Source: Arcobacter vandammei
GTDB lineage: Bacteria; Campylobacterota; Campylobacteria; Campylobacterales; Arcobacteraceae
Assembly (NCBI RefSeq): GCF_016106035.1
Contig: NZ_JADKPZ010000010.1
Location: forward strand, 28,639 to 92,638
DNA length: 64,000 bases
Direction: 5' to 3'
This document shows, one piece after another, positions 26,807 to 37,295 of this stretch (the first letter of the stretch is position 1; every line of letters starts with the position of its first letter). A program made the position numbers and the translations under genes. The notes under the pieces are model-generated. The model ran no database searches, was not told the origin of the DNA, and saw only the letters and a program-made list of their open reading frames with translations.

Positions 26807-26831
26807 CCTTAAATTTCAAAAATATTTAAGG
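26807..26831 (+). promoter_or_regulatory. Leader hairpin covering the purL ribosome site
   Basis: CCTTAAAT (26807-26814) is the exact complement of ATTTAAGG (26824-26831), with a 9-nt loop. The right arm contains the AAGG that serves as ribosome site for the purL ATG at 26838. Formation would hide it. Any regulation is inferred. Confidence 0.45.
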
Positions 26832-26837
26832 TGAAAA

Positions 26838-29051
26838 ATGCAAAACAAAGAACTGAATATTGAAGAGATAGCATTAGCACACTCTTTAACTAAAGATGAA
26901 TTTGAACATATAAAAAAAATCTTAGGAAGAGAGCCAAACTATGTGGAAATTGGTATCTTCTCTGCTATGTGGTCTGAGCATTGCTCATATAAATCAAGTA
27001 AAAAATATTTAAGTGGTTTTCCAACATCTGCTCCTTGGGTTATTCAAGGACCTGGAGAAAATGCTGGAGTTATAGATATTGGAGATGGATATGCAGCTGT
27101 ATTTAAAATGGAATCTCACAATCACCCTAGCTTTATAGAACCTTATCAAGGAGCAGCAACTGGAGTTGGTGGAATTATGAGAGATGTATTTACAATGGGT
27201 GCAAGACCAGTTGCAAGTATGAACTCTATTAGATTTGCTTCAATAGAAGGAAACAGTGAAACTGCGAAAAAACATAGATATTTATTAAAAGGTGTAGTTG
27301 CTGGAATTGGTGGATATGGAAACTGTATGGGTGTTCCAACTATTGGTGGAGAGACAACTTTTGAAGAGTGTTATGCTGGAAATAACCTTGTAAATGCCTT
27401 TACTTTAGGACTTGCAAAAGCTGATGAGATTTTTTATGGACGAGCAGAGGGAATTGGAAATCCAGTTATTTATGTAGGAAGTAAAACAGGACGAGATGGG
27501 CTTGGTGGAGCTGTAATGTCTAGTGCTGCTTTTACAGAAGATAGTGAGAGCAAAAGACCAACAGTTCAAGTTGGAGATCCATTTACTGAAAAACTACTAC
27601 TTGAAGCTTGTTTAGAGTTATTTAAAGCTGATTTAATTGTTGGTATTCAAGATATGGGAGCAGCTGGGCTTACTTCATCTTCATTTGAGATGGCTGGACG
27701 AAGTGGAAGTGGTATGATAATGCACTTAGACAGAGTTCCAGCAAGAGAAGAGGGAATGACTCCTTATGATTTTATGCTAAGCGAATCACAAGAGAGAATG
27801 CTAATTTGTGCAAAAAAAGGTTGTGAGCAAAAAATTATTGATATTTTTGAAAAATGGGAACTAGATGTTGCTGTTATTGGAGAAGTTACAAATAGTGGAA
27901 ATATGGAACTATTTTGGCATGGGGAAAAAGTTGCAGATATTCCAGTGCAACCAGTATCAGAAGAAGCACCAGTTTTAGATAGACCAGTTGCAAAACCAAA
28001 ATATTTAGAAACTATTGCAAATATAAGTTTAGATAAACAAATTTCAAACCAAATAGCTTATGATGATTTAATAAGTGATATGGAAATTGTTGATAAATCT
28101 TGGATTTATACTCAATTTGATTCAATGGTACAAACAAATACTATAAAAGGTCCAGGAAGTTTAGACGGTTCAACTATTAGAATAAAAGAGACTGGAAAAG
28201 CTTTAACTATGAGTGCTGATTGTAACACTAGATTTTGTTATATAAATCCAGAACTAGGAGCTGCTGCAGCTGTTATGGAAAGTGGAAGAAATGTAGCTAT
28301 GAGTGGAGCTGTTCCAAAAGCTGTTACAGATTGTTTAAACTTTGGTAACCCAACAAATCCAGAAGTTATGTGGCAATTTAAAGAGTCTTGTGAAGGTATT
28401 AAACAAGCTTGTCGAGCTTTAAATACTCCTGTTATTGGTGGAAATGTTTCACTATACAATGAAACAAATGGTGTAGGAGTTTTCCCAACACCATCTATTG
28501 CAATAGTAGGTGTAAATGAAGATGCACAAAATGTACTTCCAGCTAAACTTCAAGCAAATGGAAATATTTTATATCTTTTAGGAGAGACAAAATCAGAGTT
28601 TGGTGGAAGCTTATATCTTAAAAAAATGTATGGAAAAGTTGCAGGAGTTCACCCTGAAGTAAACTTTGAAAAAGAGTTAGCTTTATGGAATACAGTAATT
28701 GAAGCAAACAAAGCAAAACTTTTAAAATCTGCAAAAGATGTAAATCTTGGTGGAATTGCTATATCTTTATCTAAAATGGCTGTTGTTGGAAATATTGGAG
28801 TTGAAGCAAATATATCTTTAAATGATAGTAGAGATATTTTTTCTGAGAGCCTAAGTAGAGCAATAGTTGAAGTTGAGCCAAAAAATTGTGAAGCATTTGA
28901 AAAATTGGCTTCTAAATTTGGTATTGAGTGTGTAAGTATAGGAAAAACTGGTGGAGATAAAATCATCATAAATGATATTTACAAAGAGTTAGATAAAGTA
29001 AGCCATATCTATTTTAATAGATTTAAAGAGGTAATTGAGCAAGATCAATAA
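26838..29051 (+). CDS. purL: Phosphoribosylformylglycinamidine synthase subunit PurL
   Basis: PurL catalyses the ATP-dependent amidation of FGAR to FGAM in purine synthesis, using ammonia from PurQ with PurS as linker. The 737-residue protein is the small, glutaminase-free form. Seen: the AIRS-like repeats with [32 protein letters not shown] (the nucleotide site), [24 protein letters not shown], and the second repeat with [10 protein letters not shown] terminator separates it from purH. Confidence 0.97.
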   Translation: MQNKELNIEEIALAHSLTKDEFEHIKKILGREPNYVEIGIFSAMWSEHCSYKSSKKYLSGFPTSAPWVIQGPGENAGVIDIGDGYAAVFKMESHNHPSFIEPYQGAATGVGGIMRDVFTMGARPVASMNSIRFASIEGNSETAKKHRYLLKGVVAGIGGYGNCMGVPTIGGETTFEECYAGNNLVNAFTLGLAKADEIFYGRAEGIGNPVIYVGSKTGRDGLGGAVMSSAAFTEDSESKRPTVQVGDPFTEKLLLEACLELFKADLIVGIQDMGAAGLTSSSFEMAGRSGSGMIMHLDRVPAREEGMTPYDFMLSESQERMLICAKKGCEQKIIDIFEKWELDVAVIGEVTNSGNMELFWHGEKVADIPVQPVSEEAPVLDRPVAKPKYLETIANISLDKQISNQIAYDDLISDMEIVDKSWIYTQFDSMVQTNTIKGPGSLDGSTIRIKETGKALTMSADCNTRFCYINPELGAAAAVMESGRNVAMSGAVPKAVTDCLNFGNPTNPEVMWQFKESCEGIKQACRALNTPVIGGNVSLYNETNGVGVFPTPSIAIVGVNEDAQNVLPAKLQANGNILYLLGETKSEFGGSLYLKKMYGKVAGVHPEVNFEKELALWNTVIEANKAKLLKSAKDVNLGGIAISLSKMAVVGNIGVEANISLNDSRDIFSESLSRAIVEVEPKNCEAFEKLASKFGIECVSIGKTGGDKIIINDIYKELDKVSHIYFNRFKEVIEQDQ

Positions 29052-29059
29052 TCTTGCAA

Positions 29060-29089
29060 AGCCAAGCCAAAGTTGGTTTGGCTTTTTTT
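29060..29089 (+). terminator. Rho-independent terminator of purL
   Basis: An 11-bp stem (AGCCAAGCCAA with TTGGTTTGGCT, one G-T pair, loop AG) is followed by seven T's. It is 9 nt after the purL stop. Confidence 0.92.
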
Positions 29090-29127
29090 AATTTAAAAAA
29101 ATAGAAAATCATAGAAAAGGAAAGAAT

Positions 29128-30660
29128 TTGAGAGCATTAATTAGTGTTAGCGATAAAAGTGGAGTTGTAAATTTTGCAAAAGAGCTTGTAAGTTTAGGAT
29201 ATGAGATTATATCAACTGGTGGAACTTATAATAAATTAAAAGAAGAAGGAATTTCTGTAATTGAAGCAAATGAAGTTACAAAATTTCCAGAATGTTTTGA
29301 AGGAAGAGTAAAAACTCTAAATCCATATATTCACGGTGGAATACTTCACCGAAGAGATAAACAATCACACTTAGACCAAGCCAAAGAGCTAGGAGTTGAA
29401 GGAATCGATTTAGTTTGTGTAAATTTATATCCATTTAAAGCAACAATAGAAAAAACAGATGATTTTGAAGAGATTATTGAAAATATAGATATTGGTGGAC
29501 CAGCGATGGTTAGAAGTGCAGCTAAAAACTTTGATAGTGTTATTATTGTTACAGATGTTGCCGATTATGATTTAGTATTAAATAATCTTAAAAACAATAC
29601 AAATAGTGTAGAGTTTAGAAGAGATTTGATGATAAAAGCCTATGAACACACAGCATCTTATGATTCTATGATTGCAAACTATATGAATAAAAGATTTAAT
29701 AGCGGTTTTGGAAACAAACAGTTTATTGTTGGTTCAAAAGTGTTTGATACTAGATATGGTGAGAACCCACATCAAAAAGGTGCTTTATACGAGTTTGAAT
29801 CTCAATTTTCAAATAAATTTAAAGTGATTAAAGGAGAGCCTAGCTTCAATAATATGGGAGATATTTCGGGAGCTGCAAGAATAGCTGCAAGTTTTGGAAA
29901 AGATAAAGCAATTTGTATAGTAAAACATGGAAATCCATGTGGATTTGCAATTAAAGATAGTTTACTAGACTCTTATGTTGAAGCACTTAAATGTGACCCA
30001 ATTTCAGCTTTTGGTGGAGTAGTTGCAGTTAATGGAACTGTAGATAAAGCATTAGCAGAAAAGATGAATGAGATTTTCCTAGAAGTTATTTTTGCTGCAA
30101 ATTTTACAGAAGAAGCAGTTGCTGTTTTTGAAAGCAAAAAAAGAATTAAACTATTCTCTCAAGGAACAAAATATTTAGAACTAGCAAATGATAGTTTTGA
30201 TTTTAAAAGAGTTGATGGTGGATTTGTATATCAAGAGGCTGATAAAGTTGCAGATGATGAGGTTAGAAACTCTAAACTTATGTCTTCAAGAGCTGCAACT
30301 CTTCAAGAGATAAAAGATATGGAAATAGCTTACAAAATAGCAAGTTTGACAAAATCAAACTGTGTTGTGTATGTTAAAAACTCTGCAATGGTAGCTGTTG
30401 GAATGGGAATGACAAGCAGAGTTGATGCAAGTAAAGCAGCTTTAAGAAAAGCTGAAGATTTAGGACTTGATGTAACAGGTGCAGTTCTTGCTAGTGAAGC
30501 ATTTTTCCCATTTAGAGATAGTATTGATGAAGCACAAAAAGCTGGTGTTAAATGTGTGATTGAGCCAGGTGGAAGTATTAGAGATGATGAAATTATAGAA
30601 GCTGCAAATGAGTATGGAATGGCACTTTATTTTTCAGGAATTAGACACTTTTTACACTAA
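29128..30660 (+). CDS. purH: Bifunctional AICAR transformylase / IMP cyclohydrolase
   Basis: PurH does the last two steps of IMP synthesis. The 510-residue protein has the N-terminal cyclohydrolase domain ([44 protein letters not shown]) and the C-terminal transformylase domain ([54 protein letters not shown]). TTG at 29128 follows AAAGG. It has its own terminator. Confidence 0.97.
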   Translation: MRALISVSDKSGVVNFAKELVSLGYEIISTGGTYNKLKEEGISVIEANEVTKFPECFEGRVKTLNPYIHGGILHRRDKQSHLDQAKELGVEGIDLVCVNLYPFKATIEKTDDFEEIIENIDIGGPAMVRSAAKNFDSVIIVTDVADYDLVLNNLKNNTNSVEFRRDLMIKAYEHTASYDSMIANYMNKRFNSGFGNKQFIVGSKVFDTRYGENPHQKGALYEFESQFSNKFKVIKGEPSFNNMGDISGAARIAASFGKDKAICIVKHGNPCGFAIKDSLLDSYVEALKCDPISAFGGVVAVNGTVDKALAEKMNEIFLEVIFAANFTEEAVAVFESKKRIKLFSQGTKYLELANDSFDFKRVDGGFVYQEADKVADDEVRNSKLMSSRAATLQEIKDMEIAYKIASLTKSNCVVYVKNSAMVAVGMGMTSRVDASKAALRKAEDLGLDVTGAVLASEAFFPFRDSIDEAQKAGVKCVIEPGGSIRDDEIIEAANEYGMALYFSGIRHFLH

Positions 30661-30667
30661 AAAAAAT

Positions 30668-30704
30668 ATTTATACCAAAAATTTATTTTTTGGTATAAAT
30701 TTTA
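30668..30704 (+). terminator. Terminator of purH
   Basis: ATTTATACCAAAA (30668-30680) pairs with TTTTGGTATAAAT (30688-30700), 13 bp, followed by a short T tract. Confidence 0.75.
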
Positions 30705-30760
30705 GCTTTATTTTAAAAAATTTTTATATACTTCATTAAATTGATTAAAAGGTTATTTTT

Positions 30761-33358
30761 TTGAATTCTATGCAGAAATTTGGATTATTTATTTTTTTAT
30801 TTTTTTCTACAACTCTTTATTCAACAGAATTAAAAAAAGTAACTTTACAATTAGCATGGTTTGATCAATTTCAATATGCTGGTTATTATATGGCAAAAGA
30901 GAAAGGTTTTTATGAAGAAGCTGGACTTGATGTTGAAATTCTTCCTTTTGCATTTGATAAAAAAATAATTTCTGATGTAAATAGCGGTAAAATAGATTTT
31001 GCCGTTGGAAGAGAAAATCTAATTTTAGAGAAGGGAAAATACTCTAATATTGTAGCTCTAGCAGCTATTTTTCAAGCCTCACCACTTATTTTGATAAGTA
31101 CAGAAGATTCAAATATTAAGAGAATTGAAGATTTTGTAAATAAAAGAGTTATGAGTACAAGAGATGATGCAGAAGAAGTATCGATAAAAGCAATGGTTGT
31201 ATCAAAAAAAGTTGATATTAAAACATTGAAATTTATTCCACACTCTCATAATATTCAAGATTTAGTAGATAAAAAAACAGATTTAATCACTGCTTATACT
31301 TCAAAAGCTCCATATTTTTTGCAAAAGAATGGAATTTCTTATAATACCTTTGCTCCAAAAGATTATGGTTTTGATATGTATAGCGACTTTTTATATACAA
31401 ATAAAGAGTTGATTTCAAGTGATTTAAATAGAGTAATATTATTTAAAAATGCAAGTTTAAAAGGTTTTGAGTATGCTTATAATAATATAAAAGAGGCTAC
31501 AAATACTATATTAAATAAATATAATAACCAAAATTTAACATCAGATGAACTTATTTTTGAAGCAAATGAGTTGAAAAAATTATCATATTTTCAAACTACA
31601 AAATTAGGTGAGATAAAATTAGATAAATTACAAAGAATTTATGATTTATACAATGTTTTAGGTCTTGTTGAAAATAGTATTAATGTAGAAGATTTTGTTT
31701 TAAATAGTGATGATAATTTTGTTATTTCTTCATCAGAAAAAAATTATTTAAATGAAAAAGATAGCTTAAATGTTTGTATTATTCCAAATCATATGCCATA
31801 TAGTGATATTGTAGATGGAAAATTTATAGGTTTTATTTCTGATTATGTTGCTTTACTTGAAAACTCTATAAAAAAACCTATAAATTTTGTAAAAGCAGAT
31901 AGTTTAACTCAATCTTTAGAGTTTGTAAAAGATAGTCATTGTGATTTTTTACCTATGATAATTAAATCAAAAAGTAGAGAAGATGAGCTTTTATTTACAA
32001 ATTCATATTTAAATCTCCCTTTAGTTTTAACTACAAAAAATGGAGAAACATTTATTGATGATTTAAAATCTCTTAAAAATAAAAAAGTTTCTGTTGTTGA
32101 AAATTATGCCTTTTTAGATATTTTAAAATCAAAATACAAAAATATTGAGTTTGTTACAGTGAAAACTCTTGATGAAGGCTTTAAAAAAATATTAGCTGGT
32201 GAAAATTTTGCCCATATTGATTTTATGCAAACATCTTGGTATCAAATTCAGACAAGTTATTTATCAAAGCTTCAGATTTCTGCTAAATTAGATGAAAACG
32301 AAGATGTTCATTTAGCTGTATTAAAAAATAACCAAAATTTGCTAGGAATATTAAACAAAGCTATTTTAACTATTGATAAGATAAATTCAAATGATATATT
32401 AAATAAATGGACAATAAAAGAGAGTAAAAAGGAGTTTGATTATACTTTACTTTTACAAATATCTTTTGTTATTATAATACTATTTTCTTTGGGTGTTTAT
32501 AGACAAATTTTGTTAAATAAAGCAAATAGAAGATTAAAATATTTAGTTGATTTAAAGACAAAAAAACTTCAAAATGTTAATAAAAGGTTATCTGTTAAGA
32601 TAAAAAGAGAACTTGAAAAAAGTCAGCAAAAAGATAAAATTTTAGCACAACAGCAAAAAATGGTATCAATGGGACATATGATTGAAAATATAGCTCATCA
32701 ATGGAGACAACCTTTATCTATTATTACTACAAATGCTAGTTCTTTAAAAGTAAAAAAAGAGATGAATTTGTTAAATGATGATGAACTTATAAAAACTGTT
32801 GATCAAATAGTTAATACTTCAAAATATCTATCTCAAACTATAGATGATTTTAGATACTTTTTTAGACCTCAAAAGAATAAAGAACCTTTCTCTTTAAACT
32901 CTTGTATTTATAAATGTTTGGATTTGATAAATGCTAATTTTGTTCAAAATAGTATATCAATAATATATGAGCCAAAAGATATTGAGATTATAGGATATGA
33001 AACAGAATTTATTCAAGTGTTAATAAATATATTAAACAACTCTAAAGATGCTTTTTTGCAAAAGGATATAGAAAATAAACTAATATTTATCTCTTTAGAA
33101 AAAAAAGATAGAAGAATTTATTTAGAGATATATGATAATGCACAAGGAATTCCGCAAGATATATTAGATAAGGTTTTTGAACCATATTTTACTACTAAAC
33201 ACCAAAGTAGTGGTACAGGAATAGGGCTTTATATGTCAAAAGAGATAGTTGCAAGACATATGAATGGTGATATATTTATAAAGAATTTTGATTTTACTTA
33301 TGAAAATGAAATCTATAAAGGTGCAAAAACAACTATTATTTTAAATGAAAAGGATTAA
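30761..33358 (+). CDS. Sensor histidine kinase with two periplasmic-binding-protein domains
   Basis: An 865-residue kinase. After a signal/anchor (8-22) comes an NMT1/THI5-like substrate-binding domain (about 25-320: LQLAWFDQFQYAGYYMAKEK, KIDFAVG). Then a family-3 solute-binding domain (about 335-560: VCIIPNHMPYSDIVDGKFIGF), a membrane segment (about 566-585), and a kinase core. The phospho-acceptor H646 is in NIAHQWRQPLS; the ATPase has NILNNSKDAF, DNAQGIP and GTGIGLYMSK. TTG 30761 has AAAAGG 8 nt before it. No response regulator gene is adjacent. The ligand is unknown; NMT1 domains often bind pyrimidines or thiamine precursors. Confidence 0.85.
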   Translation: MNSMQKFGLFIFLFFSTTLYSTELKKVTLQLAWFDQFQYAGYYMAKEKGFYEEAGLDVEILPFAFDKKIISDVNSGKIDFAVGRENLILEKGKYSNIVALAAIFQASPLILISTEDSNIKRIEDFVNKRVMSTRDDAEEVSIKAMVVSKKVDIKTLKFIPHSHNIQDLVDKKTDLITAYTSKAPYFLQKNGISYNTFAPKDYGFDMYSDFLYTNKELISSDLNRVILFKNASLKGFEYAYNNIKEATNTILNKYNNQNLTSDELIFEANELKKLSYFQTTKLGEIKLDKLQRIYDLYNVLGLVENSINVEDFVLNSDDNFVISSSEKNYLNEKDSLNVCIIPNHMPYSDIVDGKFIGFISDYVALLENSIKKPINFVKADSLTQSLEFVKDSHCDFLPMIIKSKSREDELLFTNSYLNLPLVLTTKNGETFIDDLKSLKNKKVSVVENYAFLDILKSKYKNIEFVTVKTLDEGFKKILAGENFAHIDFMQTSWYQIQTSYLSKLQISAKLDENEDVHLAVLKNNQNLLGILNKAILTIDKINSNDILNKWTIKESKKEFDYTLLLQISFVIIILFSLGVYRQILLNKANRRLKYLVDLKTKKLQNVNKRLSVKIKRELEKSQQKDKILAQQQKMVSMGHMIENIAHQWRQPLSIITTNASSLKVKKEMNLLNDDELIKTVDQIVNTSKYLSQTIDDFRYFFRPQKNKEPFSLNSCIYKCLDLINANFVQNSISIIYEPKDIEIIGYETEFIQVLINILNNSKDAFLQKDIENKLIFISLEKKDRRIYLEIYDNAQGIPQDILDKVFEPYFTTKHQSSGTGIGLYMSKEIVARHMNGDIFIKNFDFTYENEIYKGAKTTIILNEKD

Positions 33359-33361
33359 GAT

Positions 33362-34621
33362 TTGAACTATTTAGAAATAGATAAAAATCATCTTTGGCAT
33401 CCATACAACTCACTTCCAACAAAAAGCCCTATAAGAGCAGTTAAAAAGACAAAAAATTGCAAAATATATTTAGAAGATGGGCAAGTTTTAATTGATGGAA
33501 TGAGTTCTTGGTGGAGTGCTGTTTTAGGCTATAACAATAAAAAAGTTTTTAAAGCACTTAAGAAACAAGGCAAAAAAATGCCACATATTATGTTTGGTGG
33601 ATTAACTCACACTCCAGCTGCAAAACTAGCAAAAACTTTGGTAAAACTAACAGGATTTCCTAGTGTTTTTTTATGTGATAGTGGCTCAGTAAGTGTTGAA
33701 GTTGCACTAAAAACTGCTATTTTATATCAAAAAGCAAAAGGAAAAAATAAGCACACTTTTTTAGCTCTTAAAAACTCATATCACGGCGATACTTTGGGGG
33801 CTATGAGTGTTTGCGACCCACAAACTTCTATGCACTCTTTATATGGAGATTATTTAAGTAAAAATATCTTTGTGGAAGCTCCAGCTTTAGGATTTAATGG
33901 CGATTATAGTGAAGCTTTAGAAGATTTAGAAAAAACTTTAGAAAAACACCATGAAAAAATAGCAGCATTTATTCTTGAACCTGTTGTTCAAGGAGCAGGT
34001 GGCATGAGAATTTATAACCCAAAATATCTAGAAGTTGCAAAAAAGCTTTGTGAAAAATATGACATTTTACTAATATTTGATGAAATTGCAACAGGTTTTG
34101 GACATACAGGAGAGCTTTTTGCTTTTATGCACACAAATATAAAACCAGATATTATAACTATTGGAAAAGCACTTACAAGTGGGACAATGACAATGGCTGC
34201 TATGCTTACATCAAAAGATATAAGCGATACTATAACAAACAGTGAAATTGGTGTTTTAATGCATGGACCAACATTTATGGCAAATCCTTTGGCTTGTAGT
34301 GTTGCAAATGCAAGTATAAAAGAGCTTCTAAAACTAAATTGGAAAAACAAAGTAAAAGATATTGAAACTATTTTTAAAAAAGAGCTTGAAGTTTTAAAAT
34401 CAAACGATAAAGTTTTAGATGTAAGAGTTATTGGAAGTATTGGAGTTGTTGAGTTAAAAGATGATAGAAATGCTTTAAAACTTCAAGAGTTTTGTGTACA
34501 AAATGGTGTTTGGCTTCGCCCTTTTGGAAAACTCTTTTACTCAATTGTTGCATATACAATTTCAAAAAAAGAGCTAGAAAAAGTTTGCAAAACTATGGTA
34601 AAAGCTGTACAAAGCTTATAA
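33362..34621 (+). CDS. bioA: Adenosylmethionine-8-amino-7-oxononanoate aminotransferase
   Basis: BioA transfers the amino group of S-adenosylmethionine to KAPA to make DAPA in biotin synthesis. The 419-residue class III aminotransferase has WHPYNSL and MSSWWSAVLGYN (BioA-specific substrate site), FLCDSGSVSVEVALK, FILEPVVQGAGGM, LIFDEIATGFGHTG and the PLP lysine in ITIGKALTSGTM. TTG at 33362 follows AAAGG by 7 nt and is 3 nt after the kinase stop, so the two are cotranscribed. No other bio genes are here. Confidence 0.93.
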   Translation: MNYLEIDKNHLWHPYNSLPTKSPIRAVKKTKNCKIYLEDGQVLIDGMSSWWSAVLGYNNKKVFKALKKQGKKMPHIMFGGLTHTPAAKLAKTLVKLTGFPSVFLCDSGSVSVEVALKTAILYQKAKGKNKHTFLALKNSYHGDTLGAMSVCDPQTSMHSLYGDYLSKNIFVEAPALGFNGDYSEALEDLEKTLEKHHEKIAAFILEPVVQGAGGMRIYNPKYLEVAKKLCEKYDILLIFDEIATGFGHTGELFAFMHTNIKPDIITIGKALTSGTMTMAAMLTSKDISDTITNSEIGVLMHGPTFMANPLACSVANASIKELLKLNWKNKVKDIETIFKKELEVLKSNDKVLDVRVIGSIGVVELKDDRNALKLQEFCVQNGVWLRPFGKLFYSIVAYTISKKELEKVCKTMVKAVQSL

Positions 34622-34622
34622 A

Positions 34623-35300
34623 ATGAAGAAAATAGATAAAAAAAGAGCAAAGATTTTAAAAACAAAACTTCCAAAATATCCAAATATTTTAGGACGGGAT
34701 AGATTTTTTAATAGTGCGGTTTTAATTCCTTTGGTAAATATAAAAAATAAAAGCTATCTTCTTTTTCAAAAAAGAGCAGCAAATATAAGGCAAGGTGGAG
34801 ATATTTGCTTTCCTGGTGGAGGTTTTGATAAAAAACTTGATAAAAACTTTAAAGATACAGTTTACAGAGAGCTTTTTGAAGAGTTGGGATTAAAGAGAAA
34901 AGATATACAAATATATGGTCAAATGGATAGTTTTTCTACAACTATTGGAGCAATTATTGAACCTTTTGTTGGAAAAATTAAGAAAAATTCTCTAAAAAAT
35001 CTAAAAATTGATAAAAATGAAGTTGAAAAGATAGTTTTAATTCCACTTAGTTTTTTTAAAAAAACTAAGCCAGAAGTTTACACTTTAAAACATCAGGTAT
35101 TGCCATATGAGATAGATGAAAATGGTGAAAAAATTGTTCATTTTCCAGTAGAAAAGCTAAATCTACCAATTGCCTACCACAAACCTTGGGGAAATAAAAA
35201 TCACAAAGTTTGGGTTTATAAATATAAAGAGGAAGTTATTTGGGGAATAACTTCAGTTTTAATAAATGAGTTTTTAAAATACTTAAACAGTCAAAACTGA
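34623..35300 (+). CDS. Nudix hydrolase, CoA pyrophosphatase-like
   Basis: A 225-residue Nudix protein. The Nudix box is GGGFDKKLD followed by VYRELFEELGL, with Asp in place of the first Glu. The preceding FQKRAANIRQGGDICFPGGG resembles the CoA-pyrophosphatase (NudL/UPF0035) signature, suggesting cleavage of CoA or acyl-CoA into phosphopantetheine and 3',5'-ADP. It follows bioA by one base. The 3' end overlaps a convergent gene by 18 nt. Confidence 0.82.
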   Translation: MKKIDKKRAKILKTKLPKYPNILGRDRFFNSAVLIPLVNIKNKSYLLFQKRAANIRQGGDICFPGGGFDKKLDKNFKDTVYRELFEELGLKRKDIQIYGQMDSFSTTIGAIIEPFVGKIKKNSLKNLKIDKNEVEKIVLIPLSFFKKTKPEVYTLKHQVLPYEIDENGEKIVHFPVEKLNLPIAYHKPWGNKNHKVWVYKYKEEVIWGITSVLINEFLKYLNSQN

Positions 35301-35621
35301 AAAAGTATCATCTTTTAGTGCAGATGTAAGAAGCTCTCCTGTATGAGTTACTTCAATTCCTAAGCTTTCTAACTCAGCTTTTGCTCCATAATCTTCAGCA
35401 CAAACTATACAAGCACTCATTTTTACACCTGTACTTTGGATATGTTTTAATTTTTCTTGAATAAATGTCTCTTTAACAAGCAAAATAGATGGTCCCCAAA
35501 GCATTAAATGTGCTGTTTTCCAATAATTTCTCTCTAAAATTACACTTGAATATAGAAGTGGGAAATTGTTTGCAACTTCCATATCACCGTTTGTCCAAAC
35601 AATCAGTAGATTCTCTTTCAT
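35283..35621 (-). CDS. DsrE/DsrF-like small sulfur-relay-type protein
   Basis: A 112-residue protein with the DsrE-like fold: LLIVWTNGDMEVANNF at the N terminus, HLMLWGPSILLV in the middle, and MSACIVCAEDYGAKAELESLGIEV, where the paired cysteines could carry sulfane sulfur. The role is unknown. It starts after AAAGGTG and is divergent from msrBA. Confidence 0.72.
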   Translation of the reverse strand: MKENLLIVWTNGDMEVANNFPLLYSSVILERNYWKTAHLMLWGPSILLVKETFIQEKLKHIQSTGVKMSACIVCAEDYGAKAELESLGIEVTHTGELLTSALKDDTFSVLTV

Positions 35622-35653
35622 TTAAAACACCTTTGGTTATAATTTAAAGTATA

Positions 35654-35659
35654 TATAAT
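35654..35659 (+). promoter_or_regulatory. -10 element of msrBA
   Basis: TATAAT in ATATATAATACT, 24 nt upstream of the ATG and just before AAAGGA, in the divergent region shared with the DsrE-like gene. Confidence 0.5.
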
Positions 35660-35682
35660 ACTATTTTAAAGGAAAAAAGACT

Positions 35683-36534
35683 ATGAATTTTAATAAATTA
35701 AGTGATTTTGAGAGATATGTAATAGAAGAAAAAGGAACAGAGAGAGCTTTTACAGGTATTTATGATAATTTCTATGAAAAAGGTGTTTATAGATGTAAAA
35801 AATGTAATGCTAAACTTTTTCTAAGTGATAGTAAATTTAAATCAGGTTCAGGATGGCCTAGCTTTGATGATGCAATAAGTGGTGCAGTGAAAGAAGTTCC
35901 AGATATTGATGGAAGAAGAGTTGAAATTGTTTGTTCAAATTGTGATGCTCATTTAGGTCATGTATTTAAAGGTGAGGGTTTTACATCTAAAAATACAAGA
36001 CATTGTGTAAACTCTGTTTCTTTAGATTTTGAAGCAAAAAATGAAAATTTGAATTTAAAAAAGGCATATTTTGCAGCAGGTTGTTTTTGGGGAGTTGAAT
36101 ATTATTTTCAAAGACAAAATGGAGTAAAAAGTGTAGTTTCAGGATATATGGGTGGTCATATTCCAAATCCAAGTTATGAAATAGTTTGTAGTGGAGCTAG
36201 TGGACATTTGGAAGTTGTAGAAGTTATTTTTGATGAAAATATTGTAAGTTTTGAAACTTTAGCTAAGTTATTTTTTGAAATACACGATTTTACACAGACA
36301 AATGGTCAAGGTCCAGATATTGGAAGCCAATATCTAAGTGCAATTTTTTATACAGATGAAAAACAAAAACAAATTGCTCAAAATTTGATAGTAGATTTGG
36401 AGAAAAAGGGCTACAAAGTAGCAACAAGTTTATATCCTGAAGTAACTTTTTATAAAGCAGAGGATTATCATCAAAACTACTATAACAAAACAGGAAAATT
36501 CCCATATTGTCATAGTAGAGTTAAGATTTTTTAA
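35683..36534 (+). CDS. msrAB: Fused methionine sulfoxide reductase B-A
   Basis: A 283-residue fusion with MsrB first (about 1-120) and MsrA second (about 127-283). MsrB has zinc cysteines C38, C41, C84, C87, the GSGWPSFDDAI loop and catalytic C108 in RHCVNSVSLDF. MsrA has catalytic C134 in FAAGCFWGVEYYF, GYMGGHIPNPSYE and YHQNY. Together they repair both stereoisomers of oxidised methionine. No signal peptide is present, so it acts in the cytoplasm. The stop overlaps the convergent neighbour by 4 nt. Confidence 0.95.
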   Translation: MNFNKLSDFERYVIEEKGTERAFTGIYDNFYEKGVYRCKKCNAKLFLSDSKFKSGSGWPSFDDAISGAVKEVPDIDGRRVEIVCSNCDAHLGHVFKGEGFTSKNTRHCVNSVSLDFEAKNENLNLKKAYFAAGCFWGVEYYFQRQNGVKSVVSGYMGGHIPNPSYEIVCSGASGHLEVVEVIFDENIVSFETLAKLFFEIHDFTQTNGQGPDIGSQYLSAIFYTDEKQKQIAQNLIVDLEKKGYKVATSLYPEVTFYKAEDYHQNYYNKTGKFPYCHSRVKIF

Positions 36535-36872
36535 TCTTCTGCACCTAAAATATAGTAGATTGGTTTTTTATCCAATCTCTCTATATTTACTTTATATTTT
36601 TCTGCCCATTTCCAAACCGTATCGTGAAAAGCTTCTAAAATCTCTTTTGAATCATTTTCATCACATTTTATTTTTAAATAATCATTTTTATTTGAAAACC
36701 CAACATAGGCATTCATTTTTTTGATTTGGTCGTTCAAGCTTAGAATATGCTTTGCAAATTTATCAAACCCTTTTGTAACTTCTATTACCTTTTGAGCTTG
36801 TCTTAGTGTGGAATCATTTAATGAGTATCCCATTTGTGAAACTATAACTTCTGCATTTACATCTAGTTGCAT
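36531..36872 (-). CDS. Conserved hypothetical protein
   Basis: A 113-residue soluble protein that I do not recognise. It has a helical N-terminal half (NDSTLRQAQKVIEVTKGFDKFAKHILSLNDQIKKMNAYVG) and a mixed C-terminal half ending KKPIYYILGAED. ATG at 36872 is preferred to the one at 36878 because AAAGG lies 6 nt before it and directly abuts the first one. It overlaps msrBA tail to tail and is divergent from the thiamine-binding gene. Confidence 0.75.
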   Translation of the reverse strand: MQLDVNAEVIVSQMGYSLNDSTLRQAQKVIEVTKGFDKFAKHILSLNDQIKKMNAYVGFSNKNDYLKIKCDENDSKEILEAFHDTVWKWAEKYKVNIERLDKKPIYYILGAED

Positions 36873-36943
36873 ATTCATCCTTTTTAATAAAATTTTTATA
36901 TACTAGCAAAACAAATTTAAAAATATGGTTTAAAGGGTGCAAA

Positions 36944-37258
36944 ATGTCGGTTTTAATGAGTTTGAGTATGTTTCCAACAAATACAAGTGGGAGCAAAAGT
37001 AAGGAAGTAGGAGAAATTTTAAAAGTAATTAGAGATAGTGGATTGAAATATCAATTAACTTCAATGAATACAATAGTTGAAGCCAAAACTTTTAAAGAGC
37101 TTTTAGATTTGGCAAATTTATGCTATTTGAAGTTGGAAGAGTTGGGTTGTAATAGGGTTTATGCTGTGATGAATTTTGATATTAGAGCCTCTGGAGAAGA
37201 TAGAATTAATAGTAAAATAAAATCTGTTGAGAATCATATTGGAGAAGTTAGTAAATAG
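36944..37258 (+). CDS. MTH1187-family thiamine-binding protein
   Basis: A 104-residue protein of the MTH1187/YkoF-like family: MSLSMFPTNTSGSKSKEVGEI, then YQLTSMNTIVEAKTFKELLDLANLC and RVYAVMNFDIRASGEDRINSKI. Members bind thiamine-like compounds as small ferredoxin-fold oligomers. It follows AAGGG and lies 37 nt upstream of ppk2. Confidence 0.85.
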   Translation: MSVLMSLSMFPTNTSGSKSKEVGEILKVIRDSGLKYQLTSMNTIVEAKTFKELLDLANLCYLKLEELGCNRVYAVMNFDIRASGEDRINSKIKSVENHIGEVSK

Positions 37259-37295
37259 TTGCTATAATATACTAATTTTAATAAAGGGGCTAGGA

